Shown: positions 1-7,459 of the stretch, piece after piece
How positions within the stretch are numbered: the first letter of the stretch is position 1
How the letters are laid out: each line of letters begins with the position of its first letter
Assembly: GCA_902779785.1 (NCBI GenBank)
Contig: CACZDC010000001.1
Location: 292,632 to 356,631 of the forward strand
Origin: an uncultured Bacteroidia bacterium
Lineage (GTDB): Bacteria; Bacteroidota; Bacteroidia; Bacteroidales; UBA932
Length of the DNA stretch: 64,000 nucleotides
Direction of reading: 5' to 3'
Notes under the pieces: model-generated
What the model saw: the letters and a program-made list of their open reading frames with translations, nothing else
Databases searched by the model: none
What the model was told of the DNA's origin: nothing
Made by a program: the position numbers and the translations under genes

Positions 1-1
1 A

Positions 2-697
2 CAATGGTCCCACAACGCCTCCCTTTCCTACAATCTCGACCTTTTCGGAGGGAAGTGGGCCCTGTCTTCGGAGGTCTATTTCAAACGGCTCTATAACCAG
101 ATGGAATACAAAGGGACCCTGATGGAAATGTTCAACGGAGCCTATTCGCTGAGCCGTTCCCTGCTCAAGGGAGATGGCTATGCCTATGGGGTCAACCTTA
201 TGTTCCAGAAGAAGGAGGGCAAGCTCAGCGGCTGGGCGGGCTATGCCTTCGGCCGCAGTATGCGCCGCTTCGACGACCCGGCCTTCCCGGGAATCTATCC
301 CTCCGATCACGAGCGGCTCCACGAGTTCAACCTGGTGGCGACCTATGATTTCGGCCGCTTCGACGTGGGCGGAACTTTTGTAGTGGCCTCCGGTACGCCC
401 TATACCCGTGCGGAGTCGTTCTATATTATCGGCGACCGGATGATCTGCAACTATGGGGAGCGCAATGCCCACCGGCTTCCCGCGTATATCCGTCTGGATT
501 TGAGCGCGAACTGGTTTTTCCTCAAGCAGGCAAAGCGCGAGGGAGGGCTGAACCTGTCCATATACAATGTCCTCTGCCGCGAGAATGCCGTCGGCTATGG
601 CCTGAAAGTCAATATGGAAGAGCAGAGCTACCAGTTCCGTCCGACGACCTTCGGACTTAAATTTATGCCTTCGCTCTCCGTTTTCTTCAAGTTCTGA
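2..697 (+). CDS. TonB-dependent receptor, C-terminal part (truncated by window edge)
   Basis: The reading frame is open from base 2 to the stop at 695-697, so the gene begins before the window; the first internal ATG at 101 is not its start. The visible 231 residues are alternating amphipathic strands of an outer-membrane beta-barrel. They include the conserved late-barrel motif ending RLPAYIRLDLSANW, and the protein ends with a terminal Phe (SVFFKF), the usual C-terminal signature of outer-membrane barrels. A DUF4249 lipoprotein follows two bases after the stop, which is the normal partner of a Bacteroidota subclass of TonB receptors that carry an N-terminal carboxypeptidase-regulatory-like domain. 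The transported substrate cannot be told from this fragment. Confidence 0.85.
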   Translation, partial: QWSHNASLSYNLDLFGGKWALSSEVYFKRLYNQMEYKGTLMEMFNGAYSLSRSLLKGDGYAYGVNLMFQKKEGKLSGWAGYAFGRSMRRFDDPAFPGIYPSDHERLHEFNLVATYDFGRFDVGGTFVVASGTPYTRAESFYIIGDRMICNYGERNAHRLPAYIRLDLSANWFFLKQAKREGGLNLSIYNVLCRENAVGYGLKVNMEEQSYQFRPTTFGLKFMPSLSVFFKF

Positions 698-699
698 CG

Positions 700-1527
700 A
701 TGAGAAAGTCCATCCTCATATTCTTCGCCCTCTTCCTAGCCTTTTCCTGCTCCAGGAAAGAAGATCCGGTCAAGACCTACCTGGTCCTCGAAGGCTGGAT
801 AGACTCCGGCGGCCATCCTATGATCCTTCTCTCGGAGACTCTTCCTGCCGGGGACCGCTACATCAGGCGCGACGAGGTCATAGGCAATATAGCGAAATGG
901 GCGAGGGTGAGCGTCAGCGACGGAGAGAAGGAGGTGCTTCTGACAGGCACTCTGGACACGCGTTATTTCCCTCCCTATGTCTATACCAGCAACAAGATTA
1001 CGGGGGTGCCCGGAAAGACCTACACCGTGGACGTGAAATACAAGGACTATCACGCTACGGCTACGACCACCATCCCTGAGCCTGTACCGCTTGATACGAT
1101 CTACTGCGCACCCTTGCTGGACACGCTCTACAGGGTTGTCTGCGGCTTTACCGACCCGCCGGAGAAGGGCAATTACTACAAGTTCTTCACTATGACCGAA
1201 GGGATGGACCAGCGCTTCCAGCCCTCTGTCCTGGCAATGGCCTCCGACGAGGTGTTCGAGGGCTATACCGAAATAGACCTGTGGAGTACCCAGCGGCTTT
1301 TGAATAAGCTTTATATGCCGGATCTGTGCTATGGCGACAAGCTGAAGATCAAGTTCTGCACAATGGACAAGGGCACTTTCCGTTTCTGGGAGAATTACGA
1401 GGTCACGCTTGCCACCAACGCCAATGCGATGTACTATTTCGAGGCGGATATGGGGGCCAATGTGAGCGGAGCCCTGGGCTACTGGGCGGGATACGGAGTC
1501 AATGAATACAGCTTTACAATAGAATGA
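700..1527 (+). CDS. DUF4249 family lipoprotein
   Basis: A 275-residue protein with a lipoprotein signal peptide (LFLAFSCSR, Cys at about residue 17). The start of the mature part (VLEGWIDSG), the length and the position directly after a TonB-dependent receptor all fit the DUF4249 family. These proteins are thought to sit on the outer membrane and assist the receptor they follow, but their molecular role is not established. The gene begins two bases after the receptor stop and ends inside the start of the next gene (ATGA overlap), so the three are very likely co-transcribed. The family call rests on general resemblance and context. Confidence 0.75.
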   Translation: MRKSILIFFALFLAFSCSRKEDPVKTYLVLEGWIDSGGHPMILLSETLPAGDRYIRRDEVIGNIAKWARVSVSDGEKEVLLTGTLDTRYFPPYVYTSNKITGVPGKTYTVDVKYKDYHATATTTIPEPVPLDTIYCAPLLDTLYRVVCGFTDPPEKGNYYKFFTMTEGMDQRFQPSVLAMASDEVFEGYTEIDLWSTQRLLNKLYMPDLCYGDKLKIKFCTMDKGTFRFWENYEVTLATNANAMYYFEADMGANVSGALGYWAGYGVNEYSFTIE

Positions 1528-2519
1528 AAAGGGTAGTTTTCTTTTTCTGCGTTGCGCTTGTCTTGAGCGCCTGCGACGAACTTCTCTCCGGCGGAAGCGG
1601 CTCTTCCGTGAAGTCGGACATACTTGAGAGTGAACACTGGTCGGTCTGTGGGATGAAAGCGCCCCGTGACTATCAGGAACTTAACCGCTTTTCCTACGAC
1701 TATGCCCCCGAGGATGACAACAGCGGCTATGTGGGCGCCGAGGCGGATTTCAAGGATGGGAAAATGACCATTGTATTCCCTTCCGGAGCCTACCGGGTGC
1801 TGGACTACGTCCTCTCCGATGACCGCAAGAGCATCGTCTTCGACAAGGTTTTCCACCACGGATACGACGGGGCGGCTGATGTCAAAGCTTGCAAGGTCGC
1901 CGAGGACAAGATGAACATCGGCGAGATTTTCTCCCTGCTTGGCTATCGCGGCATCAAGACGGAGGACTCTCACTTTATCGCGTTCTACCAGGGCTCGTCG
2001 CTGAATGGGGTGGATATGTCCAAGGGGGAGTGGCGGCTCAATTTTGTCAGCGGCCACCTCAAGGACGAGCTCGTTCCGCTGTATGAGATTGACTGTGAGT
2101 ATGGTACTTCAGTGAACCCGGTTCGGATAATGGAGGGCGGTCCTGCCTGGTCCCACGATTTCGTGGACACGCTTGCGGTATTTCCCTGGAGGGAAGATAT
2201 CGATCTTGCGAAGATCTATTATGGACCGGGCTGGAGGTTGCCTCTGCGCGAAGAGGCTCAGGAGCTGCTCGACGGCTGTACCCACGCGAAGATCAATATG
2301 GTCAGTGACGGCGTCACCACTACCGGGGTCTATTTCAAAAGCAAGGCAGAAGGGAAGTCGCTGTATATGGAATCCCTTCCCCAGAGCGGTGAGTGCGGTT
2401 TCTGGCTCGCCGACGGCTCCGCCTTCATTTTCGGCTACGATTCGAAGAACCAGTCCTTTGCGCGGATAAGCGACGACGTCTCCGACCGCTCCTTCCGCAT
2501 CCTTCCCGTCAAGCCCTGA
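1524..2519 (+). CDS. lipoprotein with C-terminal FISUMP-like domain, function unknown
   Basis: A 331-residue lipoprotein; the signal peptide ends VLSACDE, with Cys at about residue 17. Its start overlaps the stop of the DUF4249 gene by four bases, which supports translational coupling in the receptor operon. The last 100 residues contain GPGWRLPLREEAQEL and then short strands ending in SFRILPVKP. This resembles the C-type-lectin-like FISUMP/DUF1566 fold common in Bacteroidota and Fibrobacter surface proteins. The N-terminal 200 residues are not recognised. A surface-exposed accessory or binding protein is plausible, but no ligand can be assigned. Confidence 0.6.
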   Translation: MKRVVFFFCVALVLSACDELLSGGSGSSVKSDILESEHWSVCGMKAPRDYQELNRFSYDYAPEDDNSGYVGAEADFKDGKMTIVFPSGAYRVLDYVLSDDRKSIVFDKVFHHGYDGAADVKACKVAEDKMNIGEIFSLLGYRGIKTEDSHFIAFYQGSSLNGVDMSKGEWRLNFVSGHLKDELVPLYEIDCEYGTSVNPVRIMEGGPAWSHDFVDTLAVFPWREDIDLAKIYYGPGWRLPLREEAQELLDGCTHAKINMVSDGVTTTGVYFKSKAEGKSLYMESLPQSGECGFWLADGSAFIFGYDSKNQSFARISDDVSDRSFRILPVKP

Positions 2520-2520
2520 G

Positions 2521-2562
2521 GCTTGCGGCTTGCGGTTTGCGGCTTGCGGCTTGCGGTTTGCG
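2521..2562 (+). repeat. perfect 21-bp tandem duplication built from heptamers
   Basis: Immediately after the stop codon, the 21-bp unit (two GCTTGCG heptamers followed by one GTTTGCG) occurs twice without mismatch. It lies outside any gene I accept. It looks like slippage-derived simple sequence, not a CRISPR array or an origin. Confidence 0.85.
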
Positions 2563-2781
2563 GCCGCCGCTTCGCCTGCGGCACAGGGACTTCGGCCCGG
2601 TACGCCCCTACGGGGCTATCCCTCCCACTACGCTTCGCTTGTGGGCCCCTCCCGTTCACGAAGTCACGGGCGACTACGCCGTCCGAAGTCCCAGTGCCAT
2701 CCGGCTACACCGCCGGCTAGTGAAATAATGCGCGGTGCCGGACAGGGAAAAGAATAATTTCCCCAAGTGGGGGATTATTGT
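2563..2781. other. gene-free GC-rich stretch with three short hairpins
   Basis: The rest of the 287-base gap holds no convincing gene; short frames here have no start context or recognisable protein. It contains consecutive short stem-loops at 2604-2616 (GCCCC/GGGGC), 2624-2645 (CCCAC/GTGGG) and 2651-2670 (CCCGT/ACGGG). None is followed by a T-run, so they are not obvious intrinsic terminators. The gap ends in the promoter of the next gene. Confidence 0.5.
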
Positions 2782-2789
2782 TAATTTTG
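2758..2789 (+). promoter_or_regulatory. Bacteroides-type promoter of the rhodanese/MBL gene
   Basis: A perfect TAnnTTTG -7 box (TAATTTTG) lies at 2782-2789. A weak -33 element (TTTC at 2758-2761) is 20 bases upstream, the spacing known for the Bacteroidota primary sigma factor. The start codon follows 17 bases after the -7 box. Confidence 0.65.
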
Positions 2790-2806
2790 TAACCGACAAA
2801 TAAACA

Positions 2807-3892
2807 ATGCCTTCTATGTACAAAACTGTTTCGGCACTCTGCTTCTCTTTACTCAGTGTTCTCTCCTGCAGGGCTTATTCGGATCTTGATGTGGATAAGT
2901 TTGAGTCCAGCCTTGCCGCAGACCCCGGCATTCAACTTGTCGATGTCCGCACCCCGGAAGAATACGCTGAAGGACACCTTGCCCTTTCGGTTAATATCGA
3001 CTGGAAAGAGGAAGGTTTTCTTGAAATGGCTGAAAAGCAATTAAGGAAAGACCGTCCTGTTTTCGTCTATTGCCGCTCCGGACGCCGGAGTGCGGAGGCT
3101 GCGAAGGCCCTGCAAAAGAGGGGATACGAGGTCTCGAATATGCTGGGAGGCTATCTATCGTGGATGCAGGCAGGGAAACCCGTAACCAAATATGAGCTTG
3201 AGCGCTTCTACACGGATGGCGGCCTTCCCGTGGACATCACCCTTATCAAGCACGGGTCCCTGGAAATCCGCTATAAAGGACTGTCCATTCAAGTGGACCC
3301 CGTCGCGGAATACGGAAAACACACCGACTATGCCGCCGAGTTCCCCAAGGCGGACTATATCCTGGTGACCCACGAACACCCCGACCACCTCGAAGACGCC
3401 ACCATCGCGACCCTCACGGAAGAAAAGACCCGCCTCATCCTCAATCAGAAGAGCCGCGATATGATTAGCCGCGGTGAGGTGATAGGAAACGGCGAGAAGC
3501 GGATATTCCCCACAGGAGAACCCCGCCCGGAAAGCTGCGTGTTTCCCGAAGATATCATCCTGGAAGCAGTTCCAGCATACAATACGACGCCGGGCCGGGA
3601 AAAGTTCCATCCGAAAGGGAACGGCAACGGTTATGTGCTGACGATGGACGGCCTCCGTATCTACATTGCAGGCGATACTGAGAATGTCCCGGAGATGGCC
3701 GGCCTGACTGACATCGACGTGGCGTTCCTGCCTGTAAACCAGCCCTTCACAATGACTCCCGAACAGTGCATCAGCGCAGCGAAAGTCCTCCAGCCCAAGG
3801 TGCTCATCCCCTACCACTACAGCAAGACCGACATAGGCGGAATCCCAGCAGCCCTGCCGGGAATCGATGTCAGAATCCGACAGATGCAGTGA
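2807..3892 (+). CDS. lipoprotein fusing a rhodanese domain to a metallo-beta-lactamase-fold hydrolase
   Basis: This 361-residue protein starts with a lipoprotein signal (LLSVLSC, Cys21). A rhodanese domain follows (residues about 27-126) with the active-site loop CRSGRRS, catalytic Cys at about 89, and the DVRTPEEYAEGH motif. The C-terminal half (about 140-361) is a metallo-beta-lactamase fold with HEHPDH at 189-194 and a later metal-ligand motif (AGDTE). It is closest in style to the UlaG-like/DUF Zn-hydrolase group. Rhodanese-MBL pairing is known in persulfide dioxygenase fusions, but here the order is reversed, the MBL type differs and the protein is exported. A second ATG at 2816 is an alternative start. 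It has its own promoter and ends convergently with the arginine deiminase operon. Confidence 0.8.
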   Translation: MPSMYKTVSALCFSLLSVLSCRAYSDLDVDKFESSLAADPGIQLVDVRTPEEYAEGHLALSVNIDWKEEGFLEMAEKQLRKDRPVFVYCRSGRRSAEAAKALQKRGYEVSNMLGGYLSWMQAGKPVTKYELERFYTDGGLPVDITLIKHGSLEIRYKGLSIQVDPVAEYGKHTDYAAEFPKADYILVTHEHPDHLEDATIATLTEEKTRLILNQKSRDMISRGEVIGNGEKRIFPTGEPRPESCVFPEDIILEAVPAYNTTPGREKFHPKGNGNGYVLTMDGLRIYIAGDTENVPEMAGLTDIDVAFLPVNQPFTMTPEQCISAAKVLQPKVLIPYHYSKTDIGGIPAALPGIDVRIRQMQ

Positions 3893-3943
3893 TCCTGGAC
3901 CTGAAAGAGGCCGGATACAACGAGAATTTACCGCTCCCCTCGC

Positions 3944-4939
3944 TTACTCCCCGAGGGTGGCGACCATAACGGCTTTGATGGTGTGCATTCGGTTCTCGGC
4001 CTCGTCGAAGACGATGCTTGCGGGGCTCTCGAAGACTTCTTCGGTGACTTCAACCCCGTCGAGACCGAACTTGGCGTGGACGTCGCGGCCGACCTGTGTC
4101 TCGAGGTTGTGGTAGGCCGGGAGGCAGTGCATAAACTTGCAGGAAGGATTCCCTGTCGCAGCCATCAGCGCTGCATTGACCTGGAAGGGCTTCAGCAGGG
4201 CGATGCGCTCGGCCCATACTTCGGCAGGCTCTCCCATAGACACCCAGACATCGGTGTAGAGGAAGTCGCAGCCCTTGACTCCGGCCTTAGGATCGTCCGT
4301 AATGGTGATGCGGGCACCGGTCGAAGCGGCGATCTCGCGGCACTGCGCTACCAGCTCAGGCGCAGGCTGCAGGGCCTTCGGAGCCACAATCCTCACGTCC
4401 ATCCCCATCTTCGCGCCTCCTACCAGCAGTGAATTGCCCATATTGAAACGCGCATCGCCTAGGTAGGCGTAGGCGACCTGGTTCAGGGGTTTTCCGGCGT
4501 GCTCCCGCATAGTCAGGAAGTCCGCCAGGATCTGGGTAGGATGGAACTCATTGGTAAGGCCGTTCCATACCGGGACGCCGGAATACTGCGCGAGCTCCTC
4601 GACGGTCTTCTGTGCGAAGCCTCGGTACTCGATGCCGTCGTACATCCTCCCGAGCACGCGGGCGGTGTCCTTCATAGACTCTTTCACGCCTATCTGCGAA
4701 CCAGTGGGGCCGAGATAGGTGACGTGGGCGCCCTGGTCATAGGCGGCGACCTCGAAGGAGCAGCGGGTGCGGGTGGAGGTTTTTTCGAAGATGAGGGCTA
4801 TGTTTTTGCCCTTGAGATGCTGCTTCTCACAGCCGCGGCGTTTGTCTTCCTTGAGGGAGGCCGCGAGGTCAAGCAGGTATTCGATTTCTTCCGGAGTGTA
4901 GTCCAGCAATTTAAGGAAACTGCGATTTTTAAGCTTCAT
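3944..4939 (-). CDS. arcB: ornithine carbamoyltransferase (catabolic, arginine deiminase pathway)
   Basis: This 331-residue enzyme interconverts citrulline plus phosphate with ornithine plus carbamoyl phosphate. All family motifs are present: the carbamoyl-phosphate loop STRTRCS (55-61), FHPTQ (132-136), DVWVSMGE (230-237) and the ornithine-binding HCLPAYH (271-277). Its length is typical. It is the last gene of a minus-strand run and starts four bases after the carbamate kinase stop. Because it sits with carbamate kinase and a deiminase rather than with argG/argH, the catabolic direction (citrulline to ornithine) is inferred. Sequence alone does not separate ArcB from ArgF. Confidence 0.93.
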   Translation of the reverse strand: MKLKNRSFLKLLDYTPEEIEYLLDLAASLKEDKRRGCEKQHLKGKNIALIFEKTSTRTRCSFEVAAYDQGAHVTYLGPTGSQIGVKESMKDTARVLGRMYDGIEYRGFAQKTVEELAQYSGVPVWNGLTNEFHPTQILADFLTMREHAGKPLNQVAYAYLGDARFNMGNSLLVGGAKMGMDVRIVAPKALQPAPELVAQCREIAASTGARITITDDPKAGVKGCDFLYTDVWVSMGEPAEVWAERIALLKPFQVNAALMAATGNPSCKFMHCLPAYHNLETQVGRDVHAKFGLDGVEVTEEVFESPASIVFDEAENRMHTIKAVMVATLGE

Positions 4940-4943
4940 AGTA

Positions 4944-5870
4944 TTATAGTGTTATTCTCGTTCCACATACGGGATTGTCAAGCTGCCCCGCCTCTGTAAT
5001 TATGCAGGTTCCGCCGCCCTGGCGGACAAAACTGATCCCCGCCCTGACTTTCGGGGCCATAGAGCCTTCCGCGAACATCCCCTCGGCGAGATAGCGCTCG
5101 GCCTCGGCGATGCTCATACTGTCCAAAGCCTGTTCCTGCGGCGTCCGGTAGTTGATGCAGACCTTCGGGACATCAGTAAGGATATAGAATTCGTCGGCGC
5201 CGATTTCGACCGCCGCCAGGGAACTGGCCAGGTCCTTGTCAATCACCGCCTCGACCCCTTTGAAACCAAGGCTGTCGCGGACCACGGGGATGCCCCCGCC
5301 TCCGACGGTGATGACTATCATCCCCTCGCGGGCCAGCCTGCCGACAAGGTCTATGTTGCTGATACGAAGAGGCTTCGGCGATGCGACGACTTTGCGCCAT
5401 CCGCGTCCCTGCGCATCTTCGCGGAAAACTCCGTCCAGCGCGGCGGCCTCCTCGCGGCTGTAATATGGACCCACCGGCTTGGTGGGTTTCCCGAAGGCCG
5501 GGTCGTCGGCGGAGACCTCCACTCTTGTCACCAGCGAAACAATCTTCCTGTCGATGCCGTGGCGGCGGAGAACCTTCTCCATCCCCGTTTCCAGCAGGTA
5601 GGCTATGGAGCCCTGGGTCTCGGCCCCGCAGAAGTCCATCGGCATAGCTTCCAGGCCGAAGACTTTCCTGCCGGCGTCGTGGCGCAGCAGGCCGTTGCCG
5701 ACCTGGGGGCCGTTGCCGTGCCCTATCACGAGGCTGTAGCCTCTTTCGAGCAGTCCTGCCAGGCCTTCGCAGGTGCGTTCCACATTATCGAGCTGCTCGG
5801 CAAAACTGCCTTTCTGTCCGGCGCGGAGAAGAGCGTTTCCTCCCAGCGCCACAAGTGCCAATTTACTCAT
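4944..5870 (-). CDS. arcC: carbamate kinase
   Basis: This 308-residue amino-acid-kinase-fold enzyme converts carbamoyl phosphate plus ADP to ATP, ammonia and CO2, the energy-yielding step of arginine fermentation. Recognisable signatures are the N-terminal ALGGNALL, the substrate loop [10 protein letters not shown], and [10 protein letters not shown] with the following [12 protein letters not shown]. The length matches the family. It starts three bases after the stop of the deiminase-like gene and is followed after four bases by ornithine carbamoyltransferase, so the three form one transcription unit. Confidence 0.94.
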   Translation of the reverse strand: MSKLALVALGGNALLRAGQKGSFAEQLDNVERTCEGLAGLLERGYSLVIGHGNGPQVGNGLLRHDAGRKVFGLEAMPMDFCGAETQGSIAYLLETGMEKVLRRHGIDRKIVSLVTRVEVSADDPAFGKPTKPVGPYYSREEAAALDGVFREDAQGRGWRKVVASPKPLRISNIDLVGRLAREGMIVITVGGGGIPVVRDSLGFKGVEAVIDKDLASSLAAVEIGADEFYILTDVPKVCINYRTPQEQALDSMSIAEAERYLAEGMFAEGSMAPKVRAGISFVRQGGGTCIITEAGQLDNPVCGTRITL

Positions 5871-5873
5871 TTT

Positions 5874-6788
5874 TCAGTCTCTTCTAAGCGGAAGGGTGGA
5901 GCAGCGGAGCAGCCCGCCCATCTTTGAAATCTCCCTGTATGGAACAGTCTCCACAGTCATTCCCCAGACATTGCGAAGATGATCGTTGAGGCGGGTGAAA
6001 TGCTCTTCAGTCACGACGATGTCCTCCGAGATGGAGAAGATGTTGGAGTTCATATAGTACATTTCCTCGGTCGTCAGAGTGAATACATTCTCCGCTCCGA
6101 ACATCTCTATCAGGTGGTCGGCGTCGCGCGGGTTCATAAAGCCCGGCTTGTAGATGATGGCCTTGTCACGGCCTACCGGCATAAAGGTGCAGTCCAGATG
6201 CAGGATGCCCTCGTAGGGGTCCGTATCGCTCTTCCGGAGATTCAGGGGGATAATGGTCTTGTTCGGGAAGATCATCTTGAGGAAATCCAGGGCTAGGCGG
6301 TTGGTGCGGGCGGTCTTGACCTCGCGGTAGTCCGGGAAATCGTACTGGCCGAGGAAGATATAGTCGTTGTACAGGACAACGTCGCCGCCTTCCACGTGGA
6401 CGGTCTCAGGAAGGTTGTAGATGTGCTTGTAGTGGATCTGGCCATAGATTCTCCAGTAGGCGTCAATCTCTTCCTGGCGGTCCGGGATTATGTTCGAGAC
6501 AATGATCTTGTCGTCAATCACAAAACCCACGTCGCGGGAAAATATCTGGTTGCAGTTTTCGACGAGTTCGGGCCTGTAGACCTTCACTCCGTACTTCAGC
6601 AGCACGTTTTCAAAGGCGCCCATTTCGTGGACTATGTCTTCTTCGGCCGGGTAGATGCCGTTGAGGACGGATTCGTAGGATTTGCTGTCGAAAGTCTGCT
6701 CGAGCGAGGGAGCGGGGCCGTTGGACTGCGGCAGTCCGAGTATTACCTCTCTCAGCCTCGAAGTTTCATTATGTATGTGTAATTCCAT
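5874..6788 (-). CDS. arginine deiminase-like amidinohydrolase, short form
   Basis: This 304-residue member of the amidinotransferase/deiminase superfamily has the pentein motifs FSRDVG (83-88), VEGGDV (132-137), HLDCTF (197-202) and a C-terminal catalytic Cys at about 296 in GGLLRCSTLPLRR. Together with carbamate kinase and ornithine carbamoyltransferase downstream it would convert arginine to citrulline plus ammonia. It is about 100 residues shorter than classical ArcA and lacks its helical insertion, so it resembles the DDAH/amidinotransferase-like branch. Other guanidino substrates remain possible. No arginine/ornithine antiporter gene is present in the operon. Confidence 0.8.
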   Translation of the reverse strand: MELHIHNETSRLREVILGLPQSNGPAPSLEQTFDSKSYESVLNGIYPAEEDIVHEMGAFENVLLKYGVKVYRPELVENCNQIFSRDVGFVIDDKIIVSNIIPDRQEEIDAYWRIYGQIHYKHIYNLPETVHVEGGDVVLYNDYIFLGQYDFPDYREVKTARTNRLALDFLKMIFPNKTIIPLNLRKSDTDPYEGILHLDCTFMPVGRDKAIIYKPGFMNPRDADHLIEMFGAENVFTLTTEEMYYMNSNIFSISEDIVVTEEHFTRLNDHLRNVWGMTVETVPYREISKMGGLLRCSTLPLRRD

Positions 6789-6805
6789 AAATTATGTGGT
6801 ATTCC

Positions 6806-7456
6806 TTATTCTTCTCTCTGTTTCAATTTGTTCCGCTTGGTCTCGGCGATGGATATCATCAGGTTGCGGAAGGAAAACACAATGGAGAACTGACCTATGG
6901 CCAGCACCCAGTCGTGACGTATGATTCCGTAGGCGATAATCATACTGGAGCCTATGACTGCCAGGATCCAGTGGCCGAGGGGAAGGTACGAGGCCTTCCG
7001 CTTATAACTGTAGACCAGCTGGTAGACCGAGCGGATTTCATAGACAAACTGGCCGGTGATGCCGAACCAGAGCAGGGCGGGGGGAACAAGTTCGTTATGG
7101 AGGAAGGTGTCGATGAAGGTCGGAAGGTCGTGGACTATGAGACCCAGGATGACCAGGGGAAACAGCGCCTGGATTACTATCACTATGCGCGGAACCTTCT
7201 TGTACAGGCCCAGGATGCCGATGTTCCACATATAGATGTAGTAGCCCACGCTCTCTCCGAAAATGATGGAAAAATCCCTTCGGAGCCATCCGTAAATATA
7301 CAGGATGACCGCCCCCATACTGCTCAGAACCCAGTAGATGCCGGGCGATTCAACCTGCTTCGACTTCTCGGAAAGGTACCATTGGATCAGTATACGGACG
7401 CCGTAGACGCCCATACCGACCAGACCGAGAAGATATACCCAGGAGGGAGAATCCAT
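6806..7456 (-). CDS. membrane protein with two LAB_N (lipid-A-disaccharide synthase N-terminal) repeats
   Basis: A 216-residue integral membrane protein of about six hydrophobic segments. Two halves each show the LAB_N pattern: a Gly-rich helix, an Arg-hydrophobic-QW-SEK motif (RILIQWYLSEKSKQ), then a helix ending in YG/AYG; the second copy reads YEIRSVYQLVYSYKR. LAB_N proteins in Bacteroidota usually accompany lipid or glycosyl-transfer genes, and their activity is not known. It lies three bases after the acyltransferase gene and 17 bases before the deiminase-like gene, placing it in the same operon. Confidence 0.8.
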   Translation of the reverse strand: MDSPSWVYLLGLVGMGVYGVRILIQWYLSEKSKQVESPGIYWVLSSMGAVILYIYGWLRRDFSIIFGESVGYYIYMWNIGILGLYKKVPRIVIVIQALFPLVILGLIVHDLPTFIDTFLHNELVPPALLWFGITGQFVYEIRSVYQLVYSYKRKASYLPLGHWILAVIGSSMIIAYGIIRHDWVLAIGQFSIVFSFRNLMISIAETKRNKLKQREE

Positions 7457-7459
7457 ACT

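Noticed and set aside
2521-2562. CRISPR array or replication-origin iterons
   Set aside because: The repeats are contiguous heptamers without spacers, only two 21-bp units, with no cas or rep gene nearby.
3944-4939. biosynthetic argF in an arginine biosynthesis operon
   Set aside because: The neighbours are carbamate kinase and a deiminase and no other arg genes, so the catabolic role is preferred.
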